Assembly: GCF_000275845.1 (NCBI RefSeq)
Contig: NW_006766895.1
Coordinates: forward strand, 598,747-662,746
DNA from: Dichomitus squalens LYAD-421 SS1
Lineage: Eukaryota; Basidiomycota; Agaricomycetes; Polyporales; Polyporaceae
Reading direction: 5' to 3'
DNA length: 64,000 nt
A program made the position numbers and the translations under genes. Numbering within the stretch: position 1 is the first letter of the stretch; every line of letters begins with the position of its first letter. This document shows, in pieces, positions 52,687 to 64,000 of the stretch. The notes under the pieces were generated by a model. The model saw nothing but the letters and a program-made list of their open reading frames with translations, did no database searches and had not been told where the DNA came from.

Positions 52687-53770
52687 ATGAGCAGCAGCCT
52701 TTCAAATGCCCTGCGCGTCCCAGCCCGGATCGCTGTGAGACATTCGATGCTCATTGACGTACGAAGCTGACCAGGTCGACAGTTGCATGAAATACCCGAG
52801 AATGCCGTGGTAGTCGAGGAAGGCGGCTCGGCCTTCGTGAAGATAGGTGGCAGATGGCGCTCGCAAACGGTGCATGGTGTAGAGCTGCCTGTGCGTCCCC
52901 TTCCTCAGTCGGCGCGCATTGTCATTATTCAACCCATCTCGACTTGTAGCTTCAGCAACAATTCCGTCCCGGAGCTGTTATGCAAGTTCCCTATGACAGA
53001 GAGGCTATATACGTCTTTAGCCCTCAAGCTCAAAGCTGGTTGCTCGCAAATCCTAGACCTGACGGCTCGTTTCAATTTAGCGTAAGTTCAATCAAACCTC
53101 TGCTATATCACCATAGTAAACCCAGTGATGCTCTTCAGGGACACACGCAGATCAAGGTAAGAGTGGAAGCCTTGCAGCGTGAGTCATTAATCGCTCATGT
53201 GTACCTCGATCCGGCAGGTTGTGCCCCATCAGCTATATGCTTCTCGCAACTTCAATGGAGACCCCGAGGAAGTCCGATACAATCTTTCTCTAGGGTTGCT
53301 GGAAACGAACTGGGGTCAAGTGGCAAACGCAGATGCCGTTGCGTTCACCGGTGAGCTTACGACCAAGGCGAAAGCTACCATCCGGTATCAAGTGAGTATA
53401 GAATGGCGGGCCCATAAGCCATCAACGGAGACTGACATCCGGTCCTTGGTCTCTCATAGTTCGAGCGATGGCCCTACAACGAGGAGCAGGTGCACTTGCA
53501 GCGAGGTGGCAAGCCAATCACTCGCGGCGAGCTGGCATTCGTCATCGCTCAGCAGATGAAGAAACTGATCGTGAGTCCTCCCATGATCGCATGTATGCAT
53601 CAAGCTGATTCTCCGTTGACTCGCGATAGATGGAAATGAAGGCGCGGAACCAGCCGCTGAGGTTCGACAATAGCAACAGAGAAGTCATGCTCTCAGACTT
53701 AGTTCTGATCTCAGTGAAGCGCGTGGCGGAGGGTAGCGTGCAGGCCATCCTTGGCATCCGCCAACACTAA
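52687..53770 (+). CDS. Orphan-family protein 2
   Basis: Eight short exons give about 265 residues, from ATG 52687 to TAA 53768-53770. One exon, near 53138-53155, is only 18 nt (GHTQIK). Exon 2 opens HEIPENAVVVEEGGSAFVKI, and later parts read QVPYDREAIYVFSPQAQSWL and VRYNLSLGLLETNWGQVANA. The C-terminal domain has TKAKATIRYQ, FERWPYNEEQVHLQRGGKPI, LAFVIAQQMKKLI and DLVLISVKRVAEGSVQAILG. Phase-0 introns follow RYQ and KLI, matching the family members at 49653 and 59104. The N-terminal disordered region of member 1 is absent. The product is unknown. The tandem plus-strand arrangement suggests local duplication followed by strong divergence. Confidence 0.72.
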
Positions 53771-54235
53771 GTCGATTCAAGCTGCCCAGGCGTTGGCGGC
53801 CGAATCCTGTTACCATTTCTTGGATCTCGTATAGCGTATACGCTCTAATGTGCTTACTGTACCATACTATTTATCGTGTATATTGACCCTCAGCGTTTCA
53901 CCGTGCGGGTCCGAACAGTAATCACACAACGACTGACAGCGGCTTAAATCGTAAGTGACGAGCTTTCCTCGTCTTCCAAAGACGAAGCCGTCAAACTACT
54001 GCAGCATAGTCGTCGTCGACAGTCTGACTTCCACACAATTTGTCTCAGAACGTACACTATACTTCCCTTCTGGGAGACAACGGAGGAAGGCCCCAGTGCC
54101 AGATTGACGCATCAACTTCCCATAGAATTATGAAGGGCTTGCACGCATGCTTACAGCTCGCTCCGATACGCTGGAAGGTCGGGCCGTTGGCATACGGTCA
54201 GAGGACGAGAGCTGCCAGTGCTCTTGCCGGCGAGT
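53771..54235. other. Spacer between convergent genes
   Basis: Short A/T-richer 3' flanks of the two convergent genes; nothing recognisable. Confidence 0.5.
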
Positions 54236-57200
54236 TTACAGAAGGTCAACGACTCTTCTCCTGGGAGAAATTATAGCAACGACCTTGCTGAATTCCAATA
54301 GGTCTCCACCGCGCGTCACGACGAGATCCCCTCGCACGCTGTCCGCCTTCACACCCAGCAGCTTCTCGAGGTTGACCGACGCGAGCGCGAGCGCATCGGC
54401 CTTCGATAGTGCACCGTTCGACTCCAGCGCAGCCTGCACAGTGCGATGAGATGAAATCCGCTCCCGAGGGAAGCTATTCACATACCCATGCAAGATCGAA
54501 GCGGGCATTGCGGGCATCCCAGACCTCCTTGATGCCCAAGCCGACAGTGACACCGTTCTCGGCGAGCGTCAGTACAGCATTCTTCTCCGTCAGCGGTGGC
54601 CCAGCAATACTGAGAGTAATGGTGAGTCTTCGAGCTACATGGGTGTACGCAGCATGACGAGTACTCACATCCGCCGCTCCTCCCAGTCGTTGGGGAATGG
54701 CCGCGCCGGATTGAGAATAACACCAACGTTTGCAGCGCCCAGCTCCTGTGCGAGGAGATGCGCTTCCGACCCACCAATAATGGTGAGCTTCAACGATGTA
54801 TGGAGCTTGGACTCGACTTCAGCCTTGAGCGTCAGGACTGAAGCAATGGTATCCGCGCTGTTTGCTTCGACAACCAACGGAACCTCTCCCTGTGCAAGAC
54901 GCATCAACTCGAGCTTCCAGCACGTCAGGTAGATCGAAGCTCTCAGCATACCTGCTTAATCTTACCAAACCACTGCTTGATGTCACCGTTCGTCTCGCTC
55001 AGAAGCAAGTGGCGAAGCGCCGCGATCTGCGTACTGACACTGGGCGATCCAACAGGGTGGATTGCGACGTGCACTCCGCCGCTCTCCTGCACGAGCGCGC
55101 CCTTCTCGAGCTTGTGGCGCGCGCCAGTGGAGAACGCGGTGTTGAGTCCCGCGAGGAAGCCCCGTGTCTGGGGCGCCACAATGCCACTTGTCACACCAGC
55201 CCGATACGCCAGTCTGATTGTCTGATATCAGTACAGCAAGACCATGAGAGCCGAATGCACGAGTACATACAATGCGTCTCGGGTAGCAAATTGAAGACCG
55301 TCAGCCGCCCGGATGAGAGCGCCAGACCCGCCAACAATCTCAGGCACACCTTCCGTGAGGGCGTCGAAAACGTACCCATCTTGGGTGGACGCTTCTTGGT
55401 CGATCTCTTGCAGCCCAAGCGGCGCTCCAGCGCTGACGAGACCAGGAGCGATTGAGCCGCCCTCAAGATCGACAAACTCCGCATCCTCATCACCATTAAT
55501 CGACTGCGCGCATGCACTGATCCCGGAGTCGACGCACATAAGCTGCCCATCGCGTACCACCGCGACTCCTGCGGCAAGCGCATTAGACGAATCTGCGGCA
55601 AAGGCCTCCCGCACAGTATACTCTTCCCGCAGGAAGACGCTCGAAACATTCGTGAACACCACCGTGTTCGATTTTGACCGCACAGGTTCCAGTGGGGGAA
55701 GTCCGTCGTGCTTCAGGGTCTCGTTCACCTCCTTATCGAAGTTAGGCGTCTTCGGTAACTTTTGGAAAGACGCCGGCTTAGATAGGAGATGCGGGGCCGC
55801 TAGCTGCGCAATACCGTCGATCCATACTTGCTGTGGAGTCGCCCCGAGAGCCAGTGGGTGGCTGTCCCAAAGAACAAGGTCTGAGAAGCCAAGCGGAGAT
55901 AGAATTCGTGTTGAGTATGAGCGTGTGTACGATCGGTTCCAGCTTACCGGCATCATATCCTGTAGTAAGCGTTCAGAAGGCGTCAGCCGCTGTCTTCGCT
56001 TCGCAGTATGTGACGAGGAAGGAAATAGAGCTTACCTTCCTGGACGTAACCGATGCGGTGGTCCTGGCCCAATACCTTCGCGGGAGTAGTCGTGACAGCG
56101 GCGAGCGCGAGGTTGTGGGGCAGTCCGTAGTAGTGCGCTTGTTGCGCTTCGTACACGAGGTAGCGAGAGTTCAATACTGGATGATCGGACTGGACGAGCA
56201 ACCCTTGAGCTATCTGTACACAAGTGCTGGAGAGTACAACCTGCCTTCATAACGACTTGCAAACCGTGGTCCGCGAGAACACGCGGCGCGAACTCTGATC
56301 CGCGATATGCCTCGCGTTTGTAGCGTGCCTGCGTCGCAAAGAGCGCCACTGCGGGAGGGTGTCCTGGACCAACAAACGATCGGTGGCTGTGAGACGTCTG
56401 ATTCGCGCAATCCTTCTTACCGTACGCGGACTTGAGGACGTCTGGCACGAGGTAAGTCTCGTGGGCGTGGTGGAAGGCGGCGATCGGGAACTTGAACTCG
56501 TTGCTGATCTGGGATTTCGTGAGCCGACGATTGTCTCTTCATTATACATCATAGGCTCAGATTGCTTACCCTGACGAGGTCATCCAAGTCGACGGTCTCG
56601 TAGCAATGCGTGTGAACCTGGAGCGATCTGAGTTCTAGCTAGCGCGGGAGGATCGCCCACACGCATACCTTAACACGACCACGCAGGACATCCACGAGGG
56701 CCTCCCACTGCAGATCTTCCGGGTAGTCGCCGAGCCCTGCCCAATCGCCTCTTGTGGCCTTCGTGCAAAAATTATCTTGGGCTTCCATGATCTTCCGAGC
56801 GTGCTCGTACGCCTTGCGGAATGCCCATGCAGTGTCCATACGAGTGTTCGAATAGACTCGGTCTATTTATGGCAATATGAGCGTGGCGTGTAGAGGGATG
56901 GCAGTTGTAGACGCACCTGGATTCTCGCCACACGCATGCCTTGACTGCAATGAGCGGGGACAGTGGGTGAATAGGAAAATGGTTCACATACTTCATGTGG
57001 CGGTAGCGGAAGTAGGCATGCGGGTCGTAGACGCTGCCATTGCGTTCGTATGGATTTTCAAGGAGCTTGCCGGTGGGCGCGCGGTCAGCCGTTGAACGGA
57101 GCTTGATGAGAATAGCTTGTCCGCCAATCGCGTTAGCGGACCCCGGGAGCACAAGGGCAGTCTGGGTAGCATTTATTGAGTTCGTCTTGCAGTGATATGG

Positions 57201-58067
57201 CATACGCTTACCGTAAGGCCTCCGGCGATGCTCAGCTTGTACGCATCGTCACGAGTGTTCAGGCCGTCAAGGGCACGGAGCCACTGTTGCATATGCGTTA
57301 GCGCGACGAGATGACAATGGAAGCCATGAAACATACAGGCAGGACAGGGCCCTTGAATGAATTGGTGTCGTCACCGCCGCGCAGCTCAGGCACGCTATCG
57401 ACACCCCTACATACCGACTATCAGTTTTATATCGGAACGGTGGCATCGTCACTGACAGGTGACTATGTAAGTCAATAATGCTGGGCACAAATGTATCAGT
57501 GAGGCCAGGAGCTTAAACAGTAAGCGACCCACCCTGGGGAGACCCATTGTCCTTGAGCGTCGACGCGGACGAGATGCGCGTACTGGTCGAGCAAGTCATC
57601 ATCAACGACGCCGACCCGCTTGATGAGACCCCCGTCAAGTAGGATGTCGCCCCGAAGCACTTCTAGACCGTCGATTCTTCCCGTCCAGATCGTGGCATTC
57701 TGTTTAGCAAATGATCAGTCCCGCGCAACGGAGTAAATATGGGGGAACAGCCTTCATGTACCGTAATCAATGTAGGTCGAGTCCCAGGGACGAAACGATC
57801 GGATTGCGTCCGAGTGTTGAAGTCCTCCGGAGGACCGGGTTCCACGTCCAGGAGCTGGCATTTTTCCAGCCACTCTGCAGCGCGTAAAGGAACCTGGGTG
57901 CTCTCTCGGGACGGCCGGATGACTTCAGAGTAGAGTCGCGCGTATTGGAATGCCACCAAAGAGAAGGTGATTGCCAAAACAACCCGTAGACCGCGAGAAA
58001 GCCGGCGGCTCTTGGGCTGCGCTGGCACGTGGGTATATGTGGGGAGCTTCATATGCTCGCCTACCAT
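54236..58067 (-). CDS. Membrane-anchored amidohydrolase, copy 1
   Basis: A long gene with many introns, read from ATG 58067 (or 58052) to TAA at 54236-54238, about 1,000 residues. A short cytoplasmic N-terminus leads into the helix RVVLAITFSLVAFQYARLY, then LEKCQLLDVEPGPPEDF. The amidohydrolase part has NATIWTGRIDGLEVLRGDIL, the metal-binding HSH motif of IIDLHSHL on a 24-nt exon (57457-57480), HTHCYETVDLDDLVR, AFHHAHETYLVPDVL, SDHPVLNSRYLVYEAQQAHY, and FSDLVLWDSHPLALGATPQQ. The C-terminal part may be a second, composite-domain-like half. Known chemistry of the superfamily is metal-dependent hydrolysis of C-N bonds; the substrate is unknown. The active-site histidines are present. Its paralogue is at 63262. 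Confidence 0.82.
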
Positions 58068-59103
58068 ATTGGCTCTATCCGTCGACGGGTAGATGGAATG
58101 GTATACGTGTAGGACGAATATGGCGATACGACGGATTGCTCTGTAAACGAGTTCATCGACTTGGCCAACAAGAATTCGGCACAGAAACCTACTTGACAAC
58201 AGCGGCCAGATGAGACGCCGCTGCTGCGCTGTCTATGAGTACTGTGCGACTGATGAGCTTCTTGAGGACAGCACAGAGGCAGTTGGCAACGCGCGTCTGA
58301 GCGTCGTGGGTTGGGTTGGGAAGTATAAGTAGTCGCACGCCATTCTACACGCCGATTGCCGCTTCCCGAAACGTAACCGAGCGCTATTTAAACAAGACGT
58401 CAAATCTCATCGACTAACGAATTTGCTCAATTAGTCCGAGCGAGATCACTATGTTCGCGACGACACCAGTGTCACCCTGATCTGACCGGCACAATGCAGA
58501 CATCGAGTTCTGAAGCGGCAGAGCCGTTGATCTTGACGCTCCACGCTGCCACGCTGGTCGAAACTGCCCACTGGGAGATGCCACGTGGAGGCCGCACTTC
58601 CGCCGCGCCAGGGCATTCGAATCCCCCTCGCCGTGGAATCCTCTGCAAGCCTCTTGCCACCTTGTCATCTCCTTTAGGTCCCTCTGTTGAACATCTGACG
58701 CTATTCGTCTTGCTCCACTTTCCACCGCCTCCTCAGTACTCAGTCCTCTAAGCTCTGATAGGCGCGAAGCTTGGCCTCGCTTCAACCGATCATCCTTGGC
58801 TCACCGGCTTCGGCTACCGGATGCCTGACAATGGCTTGTAAATGAAGACCTTCCGATGACACAGATCGGCTCGATCTACATGCAACGTGTTTTAGGCCAG
58901 GCAAGTCACACTGCGCAACACAAGTGCACATATGGATACATTTCGGGGTCTACGTTACTGTACTAGTGCGATAATGGGTCTTTTGCGTGAGTACAATGTG
59001 ATTATGTTCTACAATAGGATATGGCTGACTTCATGGCAAGGCTCTTCCGTGATTCTCCGACGCGATACAAGGCATTCCCCGCTGCATCCTTTCCGCACTG
59101 CAC
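58068..59103. other. Spacer, no gene recognised
   Basis: This is the upstream flank of the amidohydrolase and the 3' flank of the next minus-strand gene. A minus-strand open frame at 58414-58785 has no domain character. Confidence 0.45.
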
Positions 59104-60526
59104 TTAGCCATTACTCCGGATCCCGATGATAGGCTGGAAGCTGCCGCGCGAGATGTGCTCGATCCGCAGCAGAACCACCTTATCGAAGTCCACTTCGGAA
59201 CCACGTTGCAGGAGCGGTTCTCCCTTTTTCTTCGCATGGGCCTATCCAGACGAAGGTGAGTACCCTCATGAGGTCAACCGAATGCGAGACTGTAAGACGC
59301 TCACCATGAGCTTCTTTAGTTCGAGCCCCACCGTCGCCGCCATCTCGCGGAGCGTGATGGGTTGTGCCGGACGGCCTTGCCCATCTCCATGTCGTACTCG
59401 AACTTGCATGGTGTGCCCGGGAAACTGAGGTAGCTGAAGGTACGGGTTGTAAGAATTCTGAGGCGCAGTCAAAACCCGTGTGGTATACCTACCTCGAATC
59501 GGATCGACGCTTTTACGCCAATGGACGCGTTGGTGTCGAAGGCGGGTTTTTCGCCGTCCACGAGGGGCTCAAGCGTTGCCAGCAGTACCCCGTTCTCGCC
59601 GTTGAAATAAATGGGACCTGCCGGTATGCCCTTGACGGCCTGTTTGCGCGAGTATGTGCCTTGCTCGAGGTGCTCGATAACGGAGATGGAGGGTGCGGCA
59701 TTAGGTGGGACGAGAGCAGCGTCGGTGTAGACCTGTGCGAGGTGCGTCAGCGCATGATCTCGTGTTGAGGATTGACTAAGCTCACCTCAGGCTGTACGGC
59801 GCAATCGATCCCTTCGCCCAGTGTGGCGTCTTGATGGCCGCCAACATAGCCATCTCCGGGGAACGCGGAAGGATCGAACGAGCAGTACGGATGATCATCA
59901 AGCCATGCAGGCCGGCATGCAGAACCATCCTGGAGGGGCCATAAGTTTGGCGGTGTCTGCATAGAACTTACGCCTGCAGCTGCGTGCTGTGTCGCAATGT
60001 ACGTTTCCTGGGGACAGGTCGGAGCCGTGATTGAAGTAGTCTGCATCCACGCAGCAAGTTCCTCCATGTCGTGCGCGCCCACGCTCCTCCCTACGTCAGG
60101 CGGTGGCGGGTCGGTTATGAGGTAGTAGGGGTATGATTGGGAATATTGCCTTTCCGCCTCCGCCTGTCTGATGATGAGAGGGGAGTATGGTGCGCGAAAC
60201 TGTTGATATTGTTGCAGCTAGTGTTGTCCGGTGAGTAGCCAGTAAGACCGTGGGTGAAGACGGAAATAATTCACCATTTGCCCGATCAGCAGATACAGCG
60301 TCTGGAGGCGGACATAATCGTGCATAAAATGGATTGGATGCTCCTGTGAGTGCTTCAGTATGATGCACGCGCGACGGAAGGGTTCAAAACCAGGAGCGCA
60401 CCTCGTTTATATGAGCATTTTGATAAAGCTCCCGCACGAGAGTGCCCAACGCGTCATGCGTCTGCTGAACGAGGTATGAGACACTTCTGGTATAGTGATG
60501 TTCAGTACATTACTCACGTAGTCCAT
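59104..60526 (-). CDS. Orphan-family protein 3
   Basis: About eight exons from ATG 60526 to TAA 59104-59106 give about 360 residues. The coding part of exon 1 is only 9 nt (Met-Asp-Tyr) before a GTGAGT donor. The N-terminal helical region includes THDALGTLVRELYQNAHINE, HDYVRLQTLYLLIGQM and IIRQAEAERQYSQSYPYYLI. A Pro-rich middle follows. The C-terminal domain has GVKASIRFE, FPGHTMQVRVRHGDGQGRPA, TLREMAATVGLELKKLM and VVLLRIEHISRGSFQPIIGI. Phase-0 introns come directly after RFE and after KLM, as in the family members at 49653 and 52687. No domain is recognised. It lies between the two amidohydrolase genes; whether this reflects function is unknown. Confidence 0.72.
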
Positions 60527-61506
60527 TTTCAAGATTAGTCTGGACGAAAGCGCTTGGTCAGACAGCGGGTTAATGAGGGAGAGTGTGAGGGAGAGTGTAC
60601 GGGAGGGCGGGATCAAAGGCGGACAGTGCGTGGTTTGTGGTTTTGTGCAGAGGGCCGGGGCGCCTTCTTGTACAGTAAGCTGTGGGCAGCGGGCAAGCGG
60701 GCTCTGCGCGGATGCAGCTCGTGACATTCGTTGTTGAGTGGAGCCAATGGGACGCGTGGCCTCTCATCCGCGGAACAGCTGCTAGTCAGCGAGAACCGAT
60801 CATAGTGGCTAGGCCGAGCCGCCACAGACGGTCTGGATACGGGGCAGAGCAGGAAGCAGCGCATTCGACCTGTTGTGGTATGCATCGATAGCCAGCCCGG
60901 TGCATATCGAGGGCAGACGAATCGATGCGTGCGTGGACCCTAAGTGGGTTTCAGGAGACTCTCCTGAAGAGGGAGTGCGTTCACAGCACGGCAGGCATTG
61001 AGGCTTGGGGACATAAGGTGGGGGGGCGTACCTTGTCGGAGGATACCCGTGCCGGCCGCGCGTTGGACAGATTGTGGTCGAGCCACAGCCGCCATGACTG
61101 TACGGTACGGTACCGCCGCTGACGGAGAATGCTTGCGAGAACAACTAGTTCCGCAATTCGCGAGTTTTACTCATGGGTTCACACCCAAAGCAGTAAAGTA
61201 ACGAAGAACCTGTATATCGAAAACAGCTATAGTTGTAGAGCTCCGCCATTCTCGGGTGTGCGTGTCGGTGAAAGGAGTGAGAACTTGAATCAGGCCGGCA
61301 CAGGCGGCACGTCAGTCGCCCTTCCGACGAACAGCTTCTGGCTATAGCTTGACATGCGCAGCGTCTTGGACTGCAATTGCACCTGCTGTGTCCGTCGAAA
61401 TGAAGATGCGCATGGTGATGGAAGAAATGGGTCGAAGGTCGTCCACAAAGAAGGACATAGAGACTGCGCCTGACGGCGGGCGGCTGCCGACGAATGCCAA
61501 GAGCAC
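60527..61506. other. Spacer, no gene recognised
   Basis: Upstream flank of orphan-family gene 3 followed by sequence without recognisable coding potential. Open frames at 60613-61144 (-) and 61145-61534 (-) are Ser/Cys/His-rich without domain character. Confidence 0.4.
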
Positions 61507-62090
61507 GGACCAAGTAAGGCTCCAACCATTTCATTTATTTACTGTGTATAAACGGTTGTTTTCGTTTACCTTTCAATTTATTTACCCATTTTCCCGTAAA
61601 CGGTCATAAACCAGTTGTACACAGTAAATAAATGGTTGCTGGTACCACCATACCAGCAAGGCCAAAGACCAGGAGACAAGGTATCAGAGGGCCATGTAGA
61701 GGGCAGGTCAAGGTCGTTGACCGTTGGTCGACTCCTGCCTTGCTTCTGCCTGATCAATTGGCATCGACGGGGCCCGGCAGCTGACTTTCCTGTTCGGGAG
61801 CTTACCTCACCTTTCGGCGCTTATCTCACTGAGACGAAGCTTGGGAGTGAGCTTGATACTCATTGGCCTCCCAGCGACGATCATTGGTAGCAAGAAGTGT
61901 TATAAGTATACACTGATATGCAATGCTCCCAAATAGCCCTATGGAGTGTTTCTCGGAGTGATCTGCAACCTCACCTGTGGAACCATTTGTTTACCCTTTT
62001 TAAACTGTTTTCAAACGTTTATATACCCTTTCCGTATATTTTACGGTTTGGGATAAACATAAAGTAAATGGTTGGAGCCTTAGGACCAAG
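61507..62090. mobile_element. Non-autonomous hAT-like element, 568 bp
   Basis: The element proper is 61515-62082. Its ends are 17-bp perfect inverted repeats TAAGGCTCCAACCATTT, and an 8-bp direct repeat GGACCAAG flanks it (61507-61514 and 62083-62090). Inside there are several A/T-rich copies of a TTTAC/GTAAA motif and a second internal inverted repeat pair (ATTTATTTACTGTG near 61532 and CACAGTAAATAAATGG near 61619). These could form hairpins. No transposase is present. The 8-bp duplication suggests the hAT superfamily, mobilised in trans. The A/T-rich ends contrast with the surrounding DNA. Confidence 0.85.
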
Positions 62091-63187
62091 GCCGTGCGAT
62101 CCTAGGAGAAGGGCGCGAACGTTGGTCAGTGAAGCTGACATGGGCGCGCGAACGCTTTTCACGGTCTGTAGGTGCAAATCAGGATGGGTCACGAGCGGAC
62201 GTCTTTGTTGCAGTGGGAAGAGCTCGGCTGTGACTACTGTCGAGCGGAATTGGCATTAGCGTGCTCCTGGACCAGCATATCAACTCTACGAGATTGACTA
62301 CACTGGGGAGTCCGTTGACAGTAATTCCCATAAGACACTAACGCTTCCTGGCCGTCCACCCTTTGAGGGTCGAGAGCATTGCGAACGAGGACCGCCCGGG
62401 AACTTCTTCGCGATTTACGAGATAACTCAGCCGTTCAGCGGTCGGTCATGGCGGCCAATCTCTGGAGAGGCTCGCTGATGAACTGCCCAAGTCTAAGAAC
62501 CCTGGAGGGAGATGGCCTTGCACACGAGGGGATAAAAATGGTAAATGTAGTGTATGAAGGCACCGTATGTAGTAGTACATCGAGCGAATCCGAACGTCCG
62601 CGCCTATAGCGCATAACAGAACCTGTCCTATTGGGTTTTGAAAAACCTAGAAAACAAGTTAGGGCACGAAAATATCCCATTACTCAATGGTCCTGAGGCT
62701 TTCGATACGATTTCTTCACCGTCCTTATCCGACTTCCCAATCACTCGGAGGCCCGTCCCTTCTGTCTCCTCAAACAGACTCGTCTATTATGTCCTTAAGC
62801 CTGGAATGCATCTCGAGATATCATTAACCACACAGGATGGAGGTGGAGTTGGAGCCAGTCAAGATCGACTACCGGGCGGGTCGGATGTAGTTCACGACAA
62901 GGACGTGGGCTTGTCGTAGTCGTGGAAGCTAGACATGCGAGGCAGCTGGTAGATCGCGGTGGGAAGTATTGCGGCACAGGCAAACTGGCAAGTGATTGAG
63001 ACGTACAGACGAGACGTGAACGGACTCGATTATCATTTGTGGGCCCCGGCCCGCTAGACCCGGTAGGGGCGGCGTGTGGCTTAAGTAAGAAGGGAATGCC
63101 ACGTGGGCACTGCAGCCGCTGAGGGACAGCAGCGCCGGCATCGACGGCAGCTCAGGACGTCCAACATTGGCACTCACGCTCGCGCAA
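62091..63187. other. Spacer, no gene recognised
   Basis: No recognisable domain. A plus-strand reading near 62390-62470 contains PGNFFAIYEITQPFSGRSWR, which looks protein-like but belongs to no family I know and has stops close by. Confidence 0.35.
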
Positions 63188-63193
63188 TATATA
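63188..63193 (+). promoter_or_regulatory. TATA box of amidohydrolase copy 2
   Basis: TATATA lies 74 bp upstream of the ATG at 63262, in an otherwise G/C-rich stretch. Spacing to the start is normal for a fungal gene with a short leader. Confidence 0.5.
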
Positions 63194-63261
63194 CTCACGC
63201 TCGAGCAGTCCCGGCAACGGTATCTGCTCTCTTGCGTGTACCAGGCCATGCACAGACGAGC

Positions 63262-64000
63262 ATGAAGTCTGCCAGCTTTCTCCCGGTACCGCTGGACACT
63301 CCCGCTCGCGAGCCAGCGCGTCGCCGCGACGCCGTGTCGCGTAGGTTCCGCTTGCTCTTGTCTTTCGTCGTCCTCCTTGCGACATTCCAATGTTCGCGCG
63401 TGCTTCTGCAGGCTCACACTGATGATCACAGGCGAGCGGTGAATGTTCCTCTTGATGCAGCAGGCATACTCGAGAAGTGTAGTCTTCTCGAGACAAAACC
63501 AGGCCCTCCGCCGGACTTCTATGCGCGGACCCAGAACGACCGTTTCGTTAGCGGAACCAAGCCTACCCTTATCAAGGTCAGCCACACTCCGTACTACCTT
63601 GATGACGAAACCATGCCTCACCCGATCACTGGCAGAATGCTACCGTATGGACTGGCGAAGCGGACGGCTTCGAAGTCGTCCATGGGGATATTCTGCTAGA
63701 TCGAGGGCTCATCAAACAGATCGGTGATATCAGTACCGGCTCGTACTCTGAAGATTTCGTGTACCACATTGACGCCCAAGGAAAATGGGTGTCCCCTGGG
63801 TACGAACACGGATTCAGATGCTCTCTGTCATGTGTTGATGTTAGGTCTACCGCAGGATCGTCGATCTACACAGTCACCTGTATGCTATCCTTCAAACGAT
63901 CGGGAGTCTGCTACTAACATATTCCTTAGCGGAGTGTTGTCCGTTCCAGAGCTGTCAGGTGCTTCAGATGGCAACTCTCGGAAGGGACCTATTCTTCCAG
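63262..64000 (+). CDS. Membrane-anchored amidohydrolase, copy 2 (partial)
   Basis: Only the 5' end is in the window. Exons are 63262-63576, 63636-63799, 63856-63879 and 63929 to beyond 64000. A basic N-terminus with RREP-type residues leads to the membrane helix LLLSFVVLLATFQCSRVLL, then LEKCSLLETKPGPPPDFYAR and RFVSGTKPTLI. After the first splice comes NATVWTGEADGFEVVHGDIL, then the HSH metal motif of IVDLHSHL, again on a 24-nt exon, then GVLSVPELSGASDGN. Exon structure and wording match the gene at 54236-58067, so the two are paralogues in opposite orientation. The same metal-dependent hydrolase role is expected; the substrate is unknown. Confidence 0.8.

Overview
This is nuclear DNA of a filamentous basidiomycete, most likely a wood- or litter-inhabiting Agaricomycete. 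Genes are cut by many short (about 48-65 bp) GT-AG introns. The families present (DUF6533-like seven-helix proteins, large HET-domain proteins, PA-TM-RING ligases, a jacalin/aerolysin-type protein, many P450s and DUF6589-type transposon debris) are typical of that class. The species cannot be named from the sequence. All exon structures were read by eye, so starts and splice sites are predictions.

Layout. 1-11.8 kb is accessory: a 309-bp tandem repeat, two seven-helix genes on a segmental duplication (about 1.44-3.96 kb and 9.04-11.75 kb), a decayed relative between them, and two DNA transposons about 80 bp apart, each with terminal inverted repeats and target-site duplications. 11.9-27.9 kb is mainly conserved: CHK1 checkpoint kinase (+), a decayed epimerase fragment and a broken P450 (-), GCN2 eIF2-alpha kinase (+), tRNA-Glu(CTC) (-) and an unknown basic protein (+). 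28.8-39.4 kb is accessory: a jacalin/aerolysin-type gene whose body seems inverted relative to its own promoter and first exon, two paralogous HET genes (-), and between these a PA-TM-RING gene with half a RING and a ribosomal protein L3 fragment. 40.1-48.5 kb holds a 2102-residue disordered protein (+) and a PEBP-family protein (-).

49.5-64 kb has three divergent members of one unrecognised family (+, +, -), sharing two phase-0 intron positions and a C-terminal motif, interleaved with two paralogous membrane-anchored amidohydrolases (-, and + running off the right edge). A 568-bp hAT-like element lies between the last two genes.

Working together: CHK1 and GCN2 are independent housekeeping stress and checkpoint kinases. 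The two HET genes probably belong to non-self recognition. The orphan family and the amidohydrolases sit together, but the sequence gives no direct functional link. The points most worth following are the orphan family, the inverted lectin/pore-domain gene and the fresh-looking transposon with perfect 118-bp terminal repeats and a 9-bp target duplication.
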